Assembly: GCA_030824095.1 (NCBI GenBank)
Contig: JAVBYK010000249.1
Coordinates: forward strand, 1-6,169
DNA from: a bacterium
GTDB taxonomy: Bacteria; Pseudomonadota; Gammaproteobacteria; Burkholderiales; Burkholderiaceae_C
Direction: 5' to 3'
DNA length: 6,169 bases
Part shown: one piece after another, positions 5,252 through 6,169 of the stretch
How positions within the stretch are numbered: the first letter of the stretch is position 1
Layout: every line of letters begins with the position of its first letter
Position numbers and translations under genes: made by a program
The notes under the pieces: model-generated
Seen by the model: the letters and a program-made list of their open reading frames with translations, nothing else
What the model was told of the DNA's origin: nothing
Databases searched by the model: none

Positions 5252-6169
5252 TCACAGGCAGCCGGCCGACTGCTTCCAGGTAGCCATGGACCCCAGGTCC
5301 AGCATCTGGTGGTTGCTGGCGCTGCCCATGTAGCGCAGGCGATCGTCCTGCGAGGAAATGCCCACATAACTGTTGGTGCCGGGGTAGTGGCGGTAGTAGT
5401 AGGGTGCCATGGTTTGTGCGCGCGTGGTGGCAGGCCACAGCAGGTCGGCGTAGTGGTGCTCCCCCCAGTTGAAGACGCACTCGGCTGACACGGTTGCGTT
5501 GCCACGGTCCAGCGTGGATGCACTCAGCTGCGGGTTGCCGTTGCCCAGGTAGAAGATGCCGGGCAGCCCCGCGGTCTCGAACCCCGCACTGGGGTTGGCG
5601 CTGAGCACCGAGTCGGCAATCGCCAGCGTGCCGCTGCGGTCATTGCTGACGAAGAAGATGGCGCCACCGCCTTCCCTGGCCGTGTTGTTGTTCAACTCGC
5701 TGCCGCACACCTGCAGGTGGAAGCTGTTGCCGTCGTTGTAGATGGCGCCACCGCTTCCGCCCCCTGTTGTGCCCGAGCGCGCCGGGTTGGCACCCTGGCC
5801 AATGGCGCGGTTGTGGGTGAAGCGGCTGTTGATCACCGCATACGACACGCCAATGCTGCTGAGCGCGCCGCCGTTGGAGCACACATTGCCCAGGTCGGTG
5901 CGCCCGCCAAAGGTGGAGTTCACCACATAGACCGGCAGGTTCTGTGACTGGCTGAAGGCGCGGATGGCCGCACCCCCCACGTCGGGTCCGGTGGCATCGC
6001 ACTGGTTGCGGAAAAACCGGCTGTTGACCACCTTCAAACGGCCGCCGCGCGCCCAGATGGCGCCGCCACCGTCCGGGCTGGCGCCGCTGGAATTGGCGTC
6101 GGTGAAGGTCAGGTTCTGCACCGTCAGTTGGGGATGGTCCTGGTCCTGGCAGTGGGAGGTGGTCCACAC
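5252..6169 (-). CDS. Secreted right-handed beta-helix (Pmp-like repeat) protein, C-terminal part
   Basis: The visible 305 codons are the 3' portion of a minus-strand gene. The frame is open to the window edge and no signal peptide is seen, so the real start lies beyond 6169. Residues 14-200 (counted from the edge) form imperfect beta-helix rungs. The motif GGAI or a variant recurs at about 35, 65, 100, 140 and 168. Between these occur 'NS-x-F' or 'SEL' strands followed by asparagine turns (FRNQ, FTHNR, LNNNT), as in PbH1 and polymorphic outer membrane protein repeats. Residues 222-305 differ: two Cys (231, 304), WGEHHY, then YYYRHYPGTNSYVG and a LDLGSMATW end. This tail resembles a small terminal module that I recall from other Burkholderiales exported proteins, but I cannot name it. 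Such proteins are usually surface or extracellular; some beta-helices are polysaccharide lyases, but no catalytic residues can be assigned here. Its stop faces that of the BMP gene, with no clear terminator between them. Confidence 0.8.
   Translation of the reverse strand: MWTTSHCQDQDHPQLTVQNLTFTDANSSGASPDGGGAIWARGGRLKVVNSRFFRNQCDATGPDVGGAAIRAFSQSQNLPVYVVNSTFGGRTDLGNVCSNGGALSSIGVSYAVINSRFTHNRAIGQGANPARSGTTGGGSGGAIYNDGNSFHLQVCGSELNNNTAREGGGAIFFVSNDRSGTLAIADSVLSANPSAGFETAGLPGIFYLGNGNPQLSASTLDRGNATVSAECVFNWGEHHYADLLWPATTRAQTMAPYYYRHYPGTNSYVGISSQDDRLRYMGSASNHQMLDLGSMATWKQSAGCL

Noticed and set aside
5212..5267. Bidirectional terminator between the converging genes
   Set aside because: GGCCGGC (5212-5218) and GCCGGCC (5261-5267) are complementary, but the loop is 42 bases, both arms are inside coding sequence and no T run follows on either strand.
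4273..5523. A 416-codon open frame on the minus strand spanning the BMP gene and the end of the beta-helix gene
   Set aside because: The plus-strand BMP product matches a known family along its length, and the beta-helix frame explains 5252-5523. This frame has a composition typical of GC-rich shadow frames and no recognisable motif.

Overview
The window is GC-rich (roughly 60-65% by eye). Gene style and protein similarity point to a betaproteobacterium of the order Burkholderiales, probably family Comamonadaceae. This placement is an inference from remembered family resemblance: the BMP-type binding protein, the Cys-containing 'GGTVSCTPNPV' repeat protein and the beta-helix protein are all types common there. 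No rRNA, tRNA, CRISPR array, transposase or phage structural module is visible.

Layout. Positions 3-4022 (+) look like one transcription unit. It holds the 3' end of a phage-tail-collar/MdpB-like protein (3-269), a complete paralogue with a predicted signal peptide (298-894), and, 17 bases later, a large secreted repeat protein (912-4022, 1036 aa). The large protein has a signal peptide, a PPC-like N-terminal beta domain, seven tandem 71-residue repeats with four cysteines each (1389-2879), an Ig-like domain, a proline-rich linker and an unrecognised C-terminal domain of about 240 residues. The unit ends at a strong intrinsic terminator (4068-4100).

A separate gene follows (4129-5241, +). 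It encodes a periplasmic BMP/PnrA-family substrate-binding protein, probably for a nucleoside- or purine-type ABC importer, whose permease and ATPase genes are not in the window. Converging on it, with stops 10 bases apart, is the 3' part of a secreted right-handed beta-helix (Pmp-like GGAI repeat) protein on the minus strand (5252-6169), cut by the window edge.

The common theme is exported protein: all three genes whose N-terminus is visible start with a likely signal peptide, and the fourth is of a secreted type. The tail-collar paralogues and the Cys-rich repeat protein may act together at the cell surface or outside the cell, but this is inferred only from operon position and signal peptides. 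The most unusual local signal is a nine-G tract near the end of the second tail-collar gene (805-813). A one-base insertion or a -1 ribosomal slip there would join its reading frame, without a stop, to that of the 1036-aa repeat protein.
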